DNA from: CBDFLD01 sp965249005
Lineage (GTDB): Bacteria > Acidobacteriota > UBA6911
Direction: 5' to 3'
DNA: 64,000 nt
Assembly (NCBI GenBank): GCA_965249005.1
Contig: CBDFLD010000015.1
Coordinates: 248,001 to 312,000, forward strand
A program made the position numbers and the translations under genes. The notes below the pieces were generated by a model. The model was given only the letters and a program-made list of their open reading frames with translations, was not told where the DNA came from and did no database searches. The number at the start of each line of letters is the position of its first letter. Position 1 is the first letter of the stretch. Shown in pieces: positions 43,700 to 53,507 of this stretch.

Positions 43700-46600
43700 T
43701 CAACCCCCATCACTGGGCTGGTAGGCCAGATTCGGGGACAGCCAGCGCTCGACGATGTGCGCGTCCATTGCCTTCCTCACCGAGTAGTCGATAACTTGAT
43801 CGCGGCCGATCTTTCCAACCGAGAAGTATCTTGCCTCGGGCAACGCAAAATAAAAACCGCTCACGGAACTGGCTGGAGTCATCGCATAGCTCTCGGTAAG
43901 CTCAATCCCCGCGTTCTTTTCGGCCTCCAGTAGATCAAAGAGAATTCGTTTCTCTGTATGGTCCGGACAAGCGGGGTATCCCGGTGCCGGACGAATACCG
44001 CGATAGCGCGTATGAAGAATATCCTCTAGATTTAGCTGTTCGTTGCTTCCGAATCCCCAGTCGTCACGAGCAATCTTGTGCAGGCATTCGGCGAATCCCT
44101 CGGCAAGACGATCCGCAAGCGCCTTGGCAAGAATCACGCTGTAATCGTCGTAATCTCTCTCGAATTCATCGCACAGAGCCTCCAGTCCATGACCGGCCGT
44201 CACTGCAAACGCGCCAAGATAATCTTCGCGCTGCGTAGCTCTTGGTGCAACAAAGTCCGCTAGTGCGTAATAGACCTTGTCCCCAGCCTTTCTCGACTGC
44301 TGACGAAGCGAATGAACGACGGCCCGCACCTGCGATCGAGAAGAGTCCTCGTATATCTCAATATCATCATCGACGCCGTTGGCCGGGAAGAAACCGTAGA
44401 CAGCCGTCGCCTTCAACGACCTTTCGTTGATTATTCGAGCAAGAAGTTCCTGGGCATCATCATAGAGTTCCGCGGCCTTGGAACCAAAAGTAGGATCTTT
44501 CAAGATTCTTGGATAAGTCCCGCGAAGCTCCCACGTGTGAAAGAACGGGGTCCAATCAATGTACGGCGCAATTTCCGACAGGGGAAAATCATTCAGGACT
44601 CGGTTGCCCGTGAAGGACGGACGAGAAATATCGGCCCTTGACCAGTCGACCGTGGGCCTCCCGTCCCTGGCCGCCTCGAGCGAGACAAGTGAAATCTGCG
44701 CTGCTCTGCCATGATGCCGCTTTCGTGCCCTTTCCTGCTCGAGTCGAACGGTCTCTTGATACTCGCTTCGCAGCTCAGGCGTTACTAACTTAGAAGCTAC
44801 GTTGGCTGCTCGCGAAGCGTCGGACACGTGAACAACACATCGATCGTACGCGGGTGCAATCTTGACCGCAGTATGAATCTGGCTCGTCGTGGCGCCACCG
44901 ATCAGAAGAGGCTGGGTCAGCCCCTGTCGTTGCATTTCGCCTGCAACATGGACCATTTCGTCCAGCGAAGGTGTAATGAGACCGCTCAAGCCGACAATAT
45001 CAGCGCTTTTCTCGCGAGCCGCTGTTATGATCTTGTCGCAGGAGACCATCACCCCAAGATCGATGATTTCATAGTTATTGCACCCGAGGACGACACCAAC
45101 GATGTTCTTTCCAATATCGTGAACGTCGCCCTTGACCGTGGCCATGACAATCGTTCCCCGAGAGGTTTTCCCGCCCCCGGACTCCCGATCTCCTTCCATG
45201 AAAGGCAACAGATAGGCAACGGCCTTCTTCATCACGCGAGCACTCTTGACGACCTGCGGCAAGAACATCTTGCCGGATCCGAAAAGCTCGCCCACTACGT
45301 TCATCCCGCCCATAAGGGGGCCCTCAATTATGTCCAGCGGCCTCTCGTACTTTTGAAGAGCCTCTTCCACGTCAGCTTCGATGAAGTCGACGACTCCGTC
45401 TACCAGCGCGTGCGAGAGCCTCTCCTCGAGGCTGGCTTTTCTCCAGCTGGCCTCCTTCTTGGGAGTCGTCTCCTTCTGCTCGAGGGTTGCCGCAAACTGA
45501 ACCAGACGGTCTGTTGCGTCGGAACGCCGATTGAGAATGACATCCTCAACAAGTTCCAGGAGATCGGGCGGAATTTCTTCGTAGATCGTGAGCTGCCCGG
45601 CATTCACGATTCCCATTTCCAGACCAGATGACACGGCATGAAAGAGAAACACGGAATGCATCGCTTCCCTCACCACCTGGTTTCCGCGAAAGGAGAACGA
45701 GACATTACTGATGCCACCACTCACCTTGGTCCGAGGGAACAACAGTTTTAGTTGTTGTGTGGCCTCAATGAAATTGACTGCGTAGTTATTGTGTTCGTCT
45801 ATTCCCGTCGCAACCGTCAGCACATTGGTATCAAAGATAATGTCTTGTGGAAAAAACCCAATTTCTTCCGTCAAGATTCGATAGGCGCGCTCACAAATCT
45901 CCACTTTTCGCTCCACGGTGTCCGCCTGGCCTGACTCGTCAAAAGCCATGACCAGGACCGCGCCGCCGTATCGCTTGACCAGACCGGCTTGTCGTCTGAA
46001 GACTTCCTCTCCTTCTTTCAGACTGATCGAATTCACGATCGCCTTCCCCTGAACCTGCTTCAAACCCGCTTCGAGCACCGACCATTTCGAGCTATCAATC
46101 ATCACGGGAACCCTGGCAATGTCCGGTTCCGAACCAATCAGATTCAGAAATCGAACCATCGCGGCTTCGGAATCCAACATCCCCTCGTCCATGTTCACAT
46201 CTATGATTTGTGCGCCACCTTCAACCTGTTGTCGCGCGATCCCCACGGCCTGATCATACTCGTTGCTCAATACCAGTTTGGCGAACTTAGGGGATCCCGT
46301 GACATTCGTGCGTTCGCCTATATTTACAAAATTTGTCTCAGGTCGTATCGTCAGTGGCTCTAGACCGCTCAATCGTGTCAACGTATCGCGCCTTGCGGGA
46401 ACGCGTGGTTCGAAACTTTTGACAGCCTGATCGATTGCTCTTATATGATCCGGCGTTGTGCCACAACACCCTCCCACCATGTTCAACCAACCATTGGCGG
46501 CAAATCCTTCGATCATCGCAGCCATCTCTCCCGGAGACTCATCGTATTCGCCGAAAGCGTTCGGGAGACCCGCATTGGGATAACAACTAACAAACACAGG

Positions 46601-47416
46601 AGCCAGACGGGACAGCTCCTCTAGATAGGGCTCCATTTCACCCGCTCCGAGCGAGCAGTTGATACCGATGGCAAGAAGCTCCGCATGAGATACGGAAACC
46701 CAGAATGCCTCCAGCGTCTGACCCGAAAGGGTTCGGCCGCTAGCATCGGCCACCGTCACCGACACCACTACTGGGACCCGCCAACCTCTATCGGTGAAGC
46801 ATTGATCAATCGCAAAGATGGCAGCTTTACAGTTTAAAGTGTCGAAGACTGTTTCTACGATCAGCAAATCGACGCCGCCATCCAGCAAGCCACGAGCCTG
46901 CTCTGAATACGCCTCGACCAGTTGATCGAAGGTCACACCTCGCAATGCTGGATTGTTCACGTCGGGTGAGATTGACGCGGTGGAACTGGTTGGTCCGATG
47001 GCTCCAGCTACAAAACGCGGCGGCCCAGGATTCTTTGATTCGGCTGCCTCCACCGCGTGGCACGCAATCCGGGCACCGTTCAGATTCAACTCGTAGACAA
47101 GCTCCTGCATACCGTAATCGGCCATCGAAATGATGGATGAGTTGAAGGTGTTGGTCTCGATAATGCTGGCACCTGCCTCTAGATACTGCCGATGTATTCC
47201 TTCAATGAGGCTAGGCTGGGTGAGCGTCAACAGGTCGTTGTTGCCCTTCAAATCAACCGGGTGATCTGCAAACCGATCGCTCCGGAACTCGGCCTCGTCC
47301 AAACCCGCTCGCTGAATCATCGTTCCCATTGCGCCATCAATTACCAGGATCTTTTCCGCGAGAAGTTTCGGAAGTAGTTTTCTCTTTCTGGTCCGGCGGA
47401 TCTGAGAATCTGTCAT
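43700..47416 (-). CDS. metH: Cobalamin-dependent methionine synthase
   Basis: A full-length 1238-residue four-module enzyme that methylates homocysteine from methyl-tetrahydrofolate. Modules: homocysteine/zinc (about 1-330, NCSLGAGEM and VGGCCGTTPDHI), pterin-binding (about 350-620, NFVNIGERTNVTGS), cap and B12 domain with the cobalt-ligating His in KGDVHDIGKNIVG (about 650-890), and the AdoMet reactivation domain (about 900-1238, GIRPAPGYPACPDHTEK). No SAM or cobalamin riboswitch is obvious in the 200 nt upstream. Confidence 0.97.
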   Translation of the reverse strand: MTDSQIRRTRKRKLLPKLLAEKILVIDGAMGTMIQRAGLDEAEFRSDRFADHPVDLKGNNDLLTLTQPSLIEGIHRQYLEAGASIIETNTFNSSIISMADYGMQELVYELNLNGARIACHAVEAAESKNPGPPRFVAGAIGPTSSTASISPDVNNPALRGVTFDQLVEAYSEQARGLLDGGVDLLIVETVFDTLNCKAAIFAIDQCFTDRGWRVPVVVSVTVADASGRTLSGQTLEAFWVSVSHAELLAIGINCSLGAGEMEPYLEELSRLAPVFVSCYPNAGLPNAFGEYDESPGEMAAMIEGFAANGWLNMVGGCCGTTPDHIRAIDQAVKSFEPRVPARRDTLTRLSGLEPLTIRPETNFVNIGERTNVTGSPKFAKLVLSNEYDQAVGIARQQVEGGAQIIDVNMDEGMLDSEAAMVRFLNLIGSEPDIARVPVMIDSSKWSVLEAGLKQVQGKAIVNSISLKEGEEVFRRQAGLVKRYGGAVLVMAFDESGQADTVERKVEICERAYRILTEEIGFFPQDIIFDTNVLTVATGIDEHNNYAVNFIEATQQLKLLFPRTKVSGGISNVSFSFRGNQVVREAMHSVFLFHAVSSGLEMGIVNAGQLTIYEEIPPDLLELVEDVILNRRSDATDRLVQFAATLEQKETTPKKEASWRKASLEERLSHALVDGVVDFIEADVEEALQKYERPLDIIEGPLMGGMNVVGELFGSGKMFLPQVVKSARVMKKAVAYLLPFMEGDRESGGGKTSRGTIVMATVKGDVHDIGKNIVGVVLGCNNYEIIDLGVMVSCDKIITAAREKSADIVGLSGLITPSLDEMVHVAGEMQRQGLTQPLLIGGATTSQIHTAVKIAPAYDRCVVHVSDASRAANVASKLVTPELRSEYQETVRLEQERARKRHHGRAAQISLVSLEAARDGRPTVDWSRADISRPSFTGNRVLNDFPLSEIAPYIDWTPFFHTWELRGTYPRILKDPTFGSKAAELYDDAQELLARIINERSLKATAVYGFFPANGVDDDIEIYEDSSRSQVRAVVHSLRQQSRKAGDKVYYALADFVAPRATQREDYLGAFAVTAGHGLEALCDEFERDYDDYSVILAKALADRLAEGFAECLHKIARDDWGFGSNEQLNLEDILHTRYRGIRPAPGYPACPDHTEKRILFDLLEAEKNAGIELTESYAMTPASSVSGFYFALPEARYFSVGKIGRDQVIDYSVRKAMDAHIVERWLSPNLAYQPSDGG

Positions 47417-47615
47417 TTTTCACGGCCCTCGTAGCTCCCCAGCGGAGCCGACCCGCACGCCGACAACCCGCTGAGAGCCCATATGCTCTTCGTCATCAGA
47501 AGATCGAATCTTGACGAATATGGGTGTGCTCTCTCGATCCGCAACGAACCGATATCCGGGCAACTCAATGAAAAGACAAGACTACCGTTTTTCACCCATC
47601 CCCCCAAAGGACAAC

Positions 47616-47987
47616 TTACACCTCGAACGATCCCGGCTTGTTTCCGAGCATCACGGCAGGTGGATCTAGACCAGCGGGCAGACATTTAGAACAGGGACAG
47701 AGCTTCCTCAGGTACTCGAAAGTGAAGATCCCTGTGCTGTGCCCGTCACTCCAGCGAAATCCTATGGCATAGTTCCCTACAGCCTGGACATCAAGGCGTT
47801 GCAGGTCCGCGCCTATGCTACCGCGGAGGATCTTCCTTTCTCCTGTGAACTCTTCCACACAGGAAGCGCACGGACAGTTTTCTCTCAGGTGCCATGACGG
47901 GTATGAACTAAAGTGCCCGTCGTTCCATGTGACATCGGTCTGCGTCGGACTCACCCGCTTTATCAAGCTAGGACTTGGGTATGCCAA
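47616..47987 (-). CDS. DUF971 (GBBH-like N-terminal) domain protein
   Basis: A 123-residue protein of the DUF971 family, related to the N-terminal domain of gamma-butyrobetaine hydroxylase. It has WNDGHFSSYPSWHLRENCPCASC with a metal-ligand Cys cluster, NYAIGFRWSDGHSTGIFTFEYLRKLC, and a second Cys pair PCSKC. Some family members are fused to or sit beside Mrp-type Fe-S carriers, hinting at Fe-S biology, but the role is not established. It lies upstream of metH on the same strand with a 199-nt gap. Confidence 0.85.
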   Translation of the reverse strand: MAYPSPSLIKRVSPTQTDVTWNDGHFSSYPSWHLRENCPCASCVEEFTGERKILRGSIGADLQRLDVQAVGNYAIGFRWSDGHSTGIFTFEYLRKLCPCSKCLPAGLDPPAVMLGNKPGSFEV

Positions 47988-48176
47988 GTGATCCCCCTTA
48001 CGGTTATGCTTGTTCTTTTAAGCCAGGGCTTAGTTGCCACCAGCGCCCCCTGAATTATCGCACACTGCACGCCTTACCGACCCATGGAACGATGCCGGCC
48101 GCGCCGAGAGCGACCTGCCTTGCCCCGCGATCACACGATATGCTAATCTCTCGTCGATTTGAACCTGGAGGCCTCT

Positions 48177-48836
48177 GTGGAGTTCCAGAAGTCCACGCTG
48201 CGTGAGTATTTCGAGTCGATCGTCATTACGGCAATCATCGCTCTGTTTGCAACATCCTTTGTGGTTCAGGCATTCAAGATTCCGACGGGTAGCATGGAAC
48301 CGAATCTCTTGATAGGGGATCACTTGCTCGTCAACAAGTTCGTGTACGGCCTGTCGGGAGACTGGCTTTCGCGTTTTCTGCCCTATAGAGTACTGGCGCG
48401 AGGCGATGTAATCGTGTTCAAGTACCCGAACAATCCTGAAGTGGCGTACGTGAAGCGGCTGATCGGCTTGCCTGGAGAGAAGGTGGAGATGATCGGTCGG
48501 ACGGTGTATATAGATGGAGAGGCGCTCGAGGAAGACTACACTCAGTACATTGACTCCGGCAGCATATACGAGCGATACGGCCCATTCGAGGTACCCGAAA
48601 GACAGTTTTTCGCGATGGGTGACAACCGAGATAACAGTCAAGATAGCCGTTTTTGGGGGTTCGTGCCGAGGAACCATATCATAGGAAAGGCGCTGACCAT
48701 TTATTGGTCTTTTGAGACTCCCCGCGACGAATATCTTCGAACCGGCTTCGGCGAGCGAATGAGGCAGTTTGGCGATGTCATACTCAACTTTTTCACGAAG
48801 ACTCGCTGGAGCAGAACGCTGAAGATAATCCGCTAG
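48177..48836 (+). CDS. lepB: Signal peptidase I
   Basis: A membrane serine protease that removes Sec and Tat signal peptides. After one membrane helix (VITAIIALFATSFVVQAF) come the catalytic Ser in IPTGSMEPNLLIGD, the catalytic Lys in VAYVKRLIGLPGEKVEM, and the family box FAMGDNRDNSQDSRFWGFV. GTG at 48177 follows GGAGG by five bases and is preferred; the frame is open from TTG 48159. About 220 residues, a compact form. Confidence 0.95.
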   Translation: MEFQKSTLREYFESIVITAIIALFATSFVVQAFKIPTGSMEPNLLIGDHLLVNKFVYGLSGDWLSRFLPYRVLARGDVIVFKYPNNPEVAYVKRLIGLPGEKVEMIGRTVYIDGEALEEDYTQYIDSGSIYERYGPFEVPERQFFAMGDNRDNSQDSRFWGFVPRNHIIGKALTIYWSFETPRDEYLRTGFGERMRQFGDVILNFFTKTRWSRTLKIIR

Positions 48837-48844
48837 CAGTTTGG

Positions 48845-49495
48845 GTGTCGATGAACGTCTATACAAGGCTGCATCCAGGGCTTCTCGGCGGCCTACTTTT
48901 ACTCCTCCTAACTCAAGCAAGCGGCCGCCAAAGTCAACTGGCTCCCGCAGTTCCGGAGCAGTCTGGCGAAAGAGAGCCGACCGTACAGTTGGCGGATCAG
49001 TGCAGCGCCAAGGTCAAGCGCATGATGACCAATGCGAACCTGGTGGAGCTCCCCAATCCGACGGTTTATCGGTTCTCGGAAGCAGAAGTGAATTCATATC
49101 TTGAATTCGAGTTAAGGCAATACTTTCACGCAAGCCTGAAGAGTCTATCGTTTGACTTCGAGCAACAACGGCTGATCAGCATAGCAGCTCTGGACTTCGA
49201 TGCCTTGGGTCTGCACTCGGACTCCGTGTTGACCGCACTGCTGAGCAAGATCTGGAGCGGCGTACACATCCTTCTCATTAAAGGAAACTTGATCGCTGAT
49301 GCCGGCAAAGTCCGGCTCGAGCTTTTGGAAGCCAAGTTTGACCAAGCGGATTTACCCAGAACCCTGGTGAAGCAAATCATCTCCGCTGTAGGAAAGAATC
49401 AAAATCCTCCCTTTGATCCCATGGAGCTTTCCGCGCTACCGTATCGGATACGACAGGTCGACGTGCACAAAGAGTACATACTCATCCACCAATAG
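48845..49495 (+). CDS. Hypothetical periplasmic protein
   Basis: A 216-residue protein with a signal peptide (LLGGLLLLLLTQASG). The mature part has a Cys in QCSAKVKRMM and a mixed alpha/beta region with amphipathic strands (FDFEQQRLISIAALDFDALG and IKGNLIADAGKVRLELLEAKF). No family is certain; the pattern resembles bacterial LolA- or BPI-like lipid-binding folds only superficially. It starts 9 nt after lepB (GTG 48845 or ATG 48851), so it is likely in the same operon. Confidence 0.7.
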   Translation: MSMNVYTRLHPGLLGGLLLLLLTQASGRQSQLAPAVPEQSGEREPTVQLADQCSAKVKRMMTNANLVELPNPTVYRFSEAEVNSYLEFELRQYFHASLKSLSFDFEQQRLISIAALDFDALGLHSDSVLTALLSKIWSGVHILLIKGNLIADAGKVRLELLEAKFDQADLPRTLVKQIISAVGKNQNPPFDPMELSALPYRIRQVDVHKEYILIHQ

Positions 49496-49741
49496 AGAGC
49501 ACCCCCCCCCATTGCATGTTCATTGAAAACGCGAGAGCGAGAGCACTCCCCGGGAGGATCTAGCTTTCGCTCCGTCAAACCATGGTCGGGCGAACGACTG
49601 ATGTCGGCCCGTACCTTGTTTTTGGGGGGCGCGAAAGGCAAGCGCGTGACAACCTCAGATAGCTGAAATTCCCCTTGGCCTTGTGCTAGGATAGGTCCTT
49701 GTTTTGATCTGGTTTCGACGATTGGAAGGACTTCCTCAACG

Positions 49742-50863
49742 ATGAATGACAACGAGTTCCAGAAAAAGTATGCACAGCTCAGATCGGCCGACGAAAAAAT
49801 ATCCCTCCTCGACTCCTACGCAGAGGAGCTCTTTGAAGGGGAAAAGTATACAGAAGCCAATGGGTATTATCTGAAAGCGCTCAATCTCGAAAAACGTGCG
49901 AACGTCCGAGCCTATTTCGCAGGTCAAAGCGGAATCTGTCACTACAATGAAGGAAAGGACAAAGAGGCGCTCAAGCAGCTTCTCAAATCATCTCGTCTGT
50001 TCGACCCCGATCTTCCGGAATTCATGCCCGACATGTACGGATTCGTCCATTTCCACCTTGGATCGCTGTTCGAATATCATGGCAAGCCGGCAAAGGCCCT
50101 GGAAGCACGGCGAGTATGCGAGCAGTACATTGACAGTCAAGAAAAAGACACTCAGTGGATGCTCTACGCTGGAATTAGTCGAAGCTATGAATCAATGCGG
50201 AAGCACGGCGAATCCATTCGGTATTCTCAGAAGGCAATACAAGTGCTGAGTGATAACGACCCAGGTCTCGGCTATCTTTACGAGAGCATGGGAAACAACT
50301 ACATGAACCTGAAGCAGTATCCGGAGGCGATCAAGTACTTTTCAAAGGTCCTCGAACTGGATCCAAATTTCGAAAGACTCGATGAGATCCATCTCAAGAT
50401 GGCAGATTGTTACCACCATCTCACAAATGATCAAATGGCGCTCGAGACGTACCAGAAGATCCTTGAACTCAAACAAATAACAGGCCGGAGACGGAACCTA
50501 ACGTGGCTCTATATAAAGATTGCGCACTGTCATTTTCGCCTGGAACAGAATGAAAAATCGCTTTTGATAACTCTCGAGGCATTGCGTCGGCCCATCAGAG
50601 ACAAGATAGAAAAGCAAGAAGTTCGAAGCCTCTTGACCAACAACTACTACGAATTGGGTCGTTATCATGAAGCGGTATACGAGGGCGAAGCGACGCTGAA
50701 AGCCGCCAAGGACTTTCCCCAAAACAATCTCTTCTACTACCGCCTGGCCCTTAGCTACTTCAAGTTGGGTGACAAAAAGAGTTTCACGAAGTATCGCACA
50801 ATCTGCCGCAAGAAGTTTCCAAAGGATAGCTGGAACAAGTATCTCGAGAAGCTCATGAAGTAG
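49742..50863 (+). CDS. Tetratricopeptide-repeat protein
   Basis: A 373-residue soluble TPR protein with about seven to eight repeats: YTEANGYYLKALNLEKRAN, SIRYSQKAIQVLSDND, YLYESMGNNYMNLKQYPEAI and YYELGRYHEAVYEGEATL. No signal peptide or enzymatic domain is seen. Its partner is unknown. A 246-nt gap precedes it, including a run of nine Cs (49502-49510) and no gene. Confidence 0.85.
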   Translation: MNDNEFQKKYAQLRSADEKISLLDSYAEELFEGEKYTEANGYYLKALNLEKRANVRAYFAGQSGICHYNEGKDKEALKQLLKSSRLFDPDLPEFMPDMYGFVHFHLGSLFEYHGKPAKALEARRVCEQYIDSQEKDTQWMLYAGISRSYESMRKHGESIRYSQKAIQVLSDNDPGLGYLYESMGNNYMNLKQYPEAIKYFSKVLELDPNFERLDEIHLKMADCYHHLTNDQMALETYQKILELKQITGRRRNLTWLYIKIAHCHFRLEQNEKSLLITLEALRRPIRDKIEKQEVRSLLTNNYYELGRYHEAVYEGEATLKAAKDFPQNNLFYYRLALSYFKLGDKKSFTKYRTICRKKFPKDSWNKYLEKLMK

Positions 50864-50966
50864 TCTTCGATGGGCTCAGATCCCTCTCCGACAGAGATTG
50901 CATTACATCCTTGCTCTGCGCGTCGGCATCGTAGACGGTTGCTACTTTGGTCGAGCTTTGAAGCTT

Positions 50967-52277
50967 ATGAGAAAATCTGCACAAAGAATCGTCCAGAAAC
51001 TCAGAGACAACGGACACGAGGCTTTCTTCGCCGGCGGATGGGTGCGAGACTTGCTGCTTGGAAGACCTCCCAAGGACATCGACATTGCCACGAGCGCGTT
51101 GCCGGACCAGGTTGGGCGGCTTTTCGAGCACTCTACCGCGATCGGCGCCCAATTTGGCGTGGTGCAGGTCCGATTCTACGGTCATCCCTTTGAAGTCACG
51201 ACATTCCGCAGTGAACGCGACTATCTGGACGGAAGACACCCGTCAAAGGTTCGGTTCTCCGATCCACAGCAAGACGCCTTGCGCCGGGATTTCACGATAA
51301 ACGGTCTCTTCTTCGATCCCATTGAAAACACGCTAATTGACTACGTGGGCGGCCGCACAGATATCGAAAAAAGGATCCTTCGAACCATCGGTGATCCGTT
51401 AGAAAGATTCGGCGAGGATCGCCTCCGAATGCTTCGCGCCGTGAGGTTGGCCTGTACTCTAGAACTTGAAATAGAGGACGGCACTTGGCGTGGACTCTGC
51501 GCATTGGCCGGTGAGGTTCTGTGCGTGAGTTGGGAACGCATAAGAGATGAGATCCTAGGCATATTGACGGGGCCCAACCCTGCCCGTGGACTGGAACTAC
51601 TGCATCAGAGTGGGCTCCTAGCAAGGACGCTACCCGAAGTTGAAGCCATGATCGGAGTTGAACAGCCTCCTGAATTTCACCCGGAAGGAGATGTATACAT
51701 ACACACGCGCATGATGTTGAGTATGCTGACCCATCCGTCCCCCTCCCTGGCACTGGGGGTACTCCTGCACGATGTCGGAAAACCTCCTACCTATGTCGTC
51801 AGAGAACGGATCCGATTTGACGGACACGTGGATATCGGAGCCAAGCTCTCGAGACAGATTTGCGCACGCCTCCGTCTACCTCGCGCCACCACCGAGGAGA
51901 TAATCGACCTCGTAGCCTGCCACCTGAAGTTCATAGAAGTCAAACGTATGCGAGAGAGTACACTCCGTAGGTTCTTGACGAAGTCAAACTTCGATGACCA
52001 TCTGGAACTCCACCGCGTGGATTGTCTGAGCAGCCATGGAGACCTGGAAAGCTACGATTTCTGCAAGAAAAAGCTGCAAGCGTACAGCGCAGAACCAACT
52101 CCCGGCCCCCCGCTGCTGACCGGCCACGATCTGATCCACATGGGTTATGAACCCGGTCCGGTCTTCAGTCAAATCCTGCGTGCCGTGGAAGACTTGCACA
52201 TGGAGCGGCGGTTGTGCTCACGGAAGGAAGCTCTGCAGTTCACCAAAGAAACTTTTCCCCTTCCAGAAGAGCGTTGA
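50967..52277 (+). CDS. CCA-adding / poly(A) polymerase-type tRNA nucleotidyltransferase
   Basis: A class II nucleotidyltransferase. The head has FFAGGWVRDLLLGRPPKDIDIAT (metal Asp pair), RRDFTINGLFFDP and ERFGEDRLRMLRAVRLACTLE. A C-terminal HD phosphohydrolase-like domain has HTRMMLSMLTHPSPSLALGVLLHDVGKPPT. The enzyme adds CCA to tRNA 3' ends or, in some bacteria, only A or CC; sequence alone does not settle which. The frame opens at TTG 50898, but the conserved fold begins at ATG 50967, giving 436 residues. Confidence 0.9.
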   Translation: MRKSAQRIVQKLRDNGHEAFFAGGWVRDLLLGRPPKDIDIATSALPDQVGRLFEHSTAIGAQFGVVQVRFYGHPFEVTTFRSERDYLDGRHPSKVRFSDPQQDALRRDFTINGLFFDPIENTLIDYVGGRTDIEKRILRTIGDPLERFGEDRLRMLRAVRLACTLELEIEDGTWRGLCALAGEVLCVSWERIRDEILGILTGPNPARGLELLHQSGLLARTLPEVEAMIGVEQPPEFHPEGDVYIHTRMMLSMLTHPSPSLALGVLLHDVGKPPTYVVRERIRFDGHVDIGAKLSRQICARLRLPRATTEEIIDLVACHLKFIEVKRMRESTLRRFLTKSNFDDHLELHRVDCLSSHGDLESYDFCKKKLQAYSAEPTPGPPLLTGHDLIHMGYEPGPVFSQILRAVEDLHMERRLCSRKEALQFTKETFPLPEER

Positions 52278-52319
52278 CAAAGGTTCACTACAGCCATCGG
52301 CTTTCAGCGGCCGACAAAG

Positions 52320-53507
52320 GTGGGAGCATTGCAGTTATCCGCGCCCGAAGCAACGGTTACGATTTCATCCGGCGGCGTCGACCGCCTCCGTCGAGGACAC
52401 CTATGGGTCTATCGGTCGGACGTTATCCAGAATCAAGCGGCAGATGAACTTCCTTTTGTGCGCGTTATCGATGCCGCTCAAAACACGCTTGGATACGCTC
52501 TGTTCAGCCAGTTTTCGCAGATTCAACTCCGTCTGTTCACGCGCGGAGACATCGCACCGACTGTGCAACTTCTCGAGAACCGATTGACGGATTCGATCCA
52601 TAGACGGACTTCGCTAGCGGCATTGGGAAACGCGTGTCGACTCGTTTACTCCGAGGCCGACCTCTTGCCATCCATCATCGTGGATCGCTACGACGACGTC
52701 CTGGTGGTCCAGACACTGTCCGCCGGAGCAGATCGCCTAAAGCCTTTGATCTTGGACATCTTGTTGCAGTCACTTCGCCCAAGGATCGTCGTAGAACGAA
52801 ACGATGTTGCAGCTCGCAAGCTGGAGGGTCTTGAAGAGACCAAATCGGTCTTGTTTGGGGATGCGCCTGGCGAAATATGGATCGAAGAAAACGGAATGCA
52901 CTTTCTGGTGGACCCCCTGCACGGACAGAAAACGGGGTTTTATCTCGATCAGCGAGGAAACAGAATCCGTGGCAGCCAGTACGCGCATGGCACCGCACTC
53001 GATTGCTTCACCAATTCGGGTGCCTTCGCCGTTCACTTCGCCTCCCGATGCAGCCAAGTATTCGCGGTAGACATTTCAGAGCCGTCTCTTAGGTTAGCCG
53101 CACGAAATGCCGATCGAAACAACGTCGAGAACATTACGTTCATTCATCAGAATGTCTTCGATCACCTCCGTGCGCTCGAAGCATCTGGTGAGAAGTACGA
53201 CACGATATGCATAGACCCACCGGCGTTCGCCAAGAACCGAAACAGTTTGAAGGGAGCGATTCGAGGCTACAAAGAGGTCAACCTGAGAGCAATGAAGCTG
53301 CTAAGATCAGGCGGGATTCTAATCACGTCGAGCTGCAGCTACCAACTGGACGAATCATCATTTCTACGACTTTTGTGCAGAGCGGCACGCGACGCACACC
53401 GTTACCTGCAAATTGTGGAAAGAGGGTCACAGCCGAGTGACCATCCGATTCTGGCGACGATGCCCGAGACTAACTACTTGAAGTGTTTCGTAATGCGAGT
53501 GATATAG
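52320..53507 (+). CDS. rlmI: RlmI-type 23S rRNA (cytosine-C5) methyltransferase
   Basis: A 395-residue class I methyltransferase. An N-terminal PUA domain (SSGGVDRLRRGHLWVYRSDVI) and an EEHEE-type linker precede the Rossmann fold with ALDCFTNSGAFAVHFASRC, VFAVDISEPSLRLAARNADRN, and ICIDPPAFAKNRNSLKGAI (the DPPxF motif). The C-terminal Cys in SSCSYQ is the probable catalytic base. E. coli RlmI methylates C1962 of 23S rRNA; the exact target here is inferred. Confidence 0.88.
   Translation: MGALQLSAPEATVTISSGGVDRLRRGHLWVYRSDVIQNQAADELPFVRVIDAAQNTLGYALFSQFSQIQLRLFTRGDIAPTVQLLENRLTDSIHRRTSLAALGNACRLVYSEADLLPSIIVDRYDDVLVVQTLSAGADRLKPLILDILLQSLRPRIVVERNDVAARKLEGLEETKSVLFGDAPGEIWIEENGMHFLVDPLHGQKTGFYLDQRGNRIRGSQYAHGTALDCFTNSGAFAVHFASRCSQVFAVDISEPSLRLAARNADRNNVENITFIHQNVFDHLRALEASGEKYDTICIDPPAFAKNRNSLKGAIRGYKEVNLRAMKLLRSGGILITSSCSYQLDESSFLRLLCRAARDAHRYLQIVERGSQPSDHPILATMPETNYLKCFVMRVI

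Noticed and set aside
47417..47615. A cobalamin or SAM riboswitch before metH
   Set aside because: No B12-box, GGCAACC core or convincing closing stem could be seen.
49502..49630. Homopolymer C run and TTTTTGGGGGG after the lepB-linked gene, considered as a terminator
   Set aside because: The C run at 49502-49510 and the TTTTTGGGGGG at 49619-49629 are about 110 nt apart and do not form a compact hairpin with a T tail.
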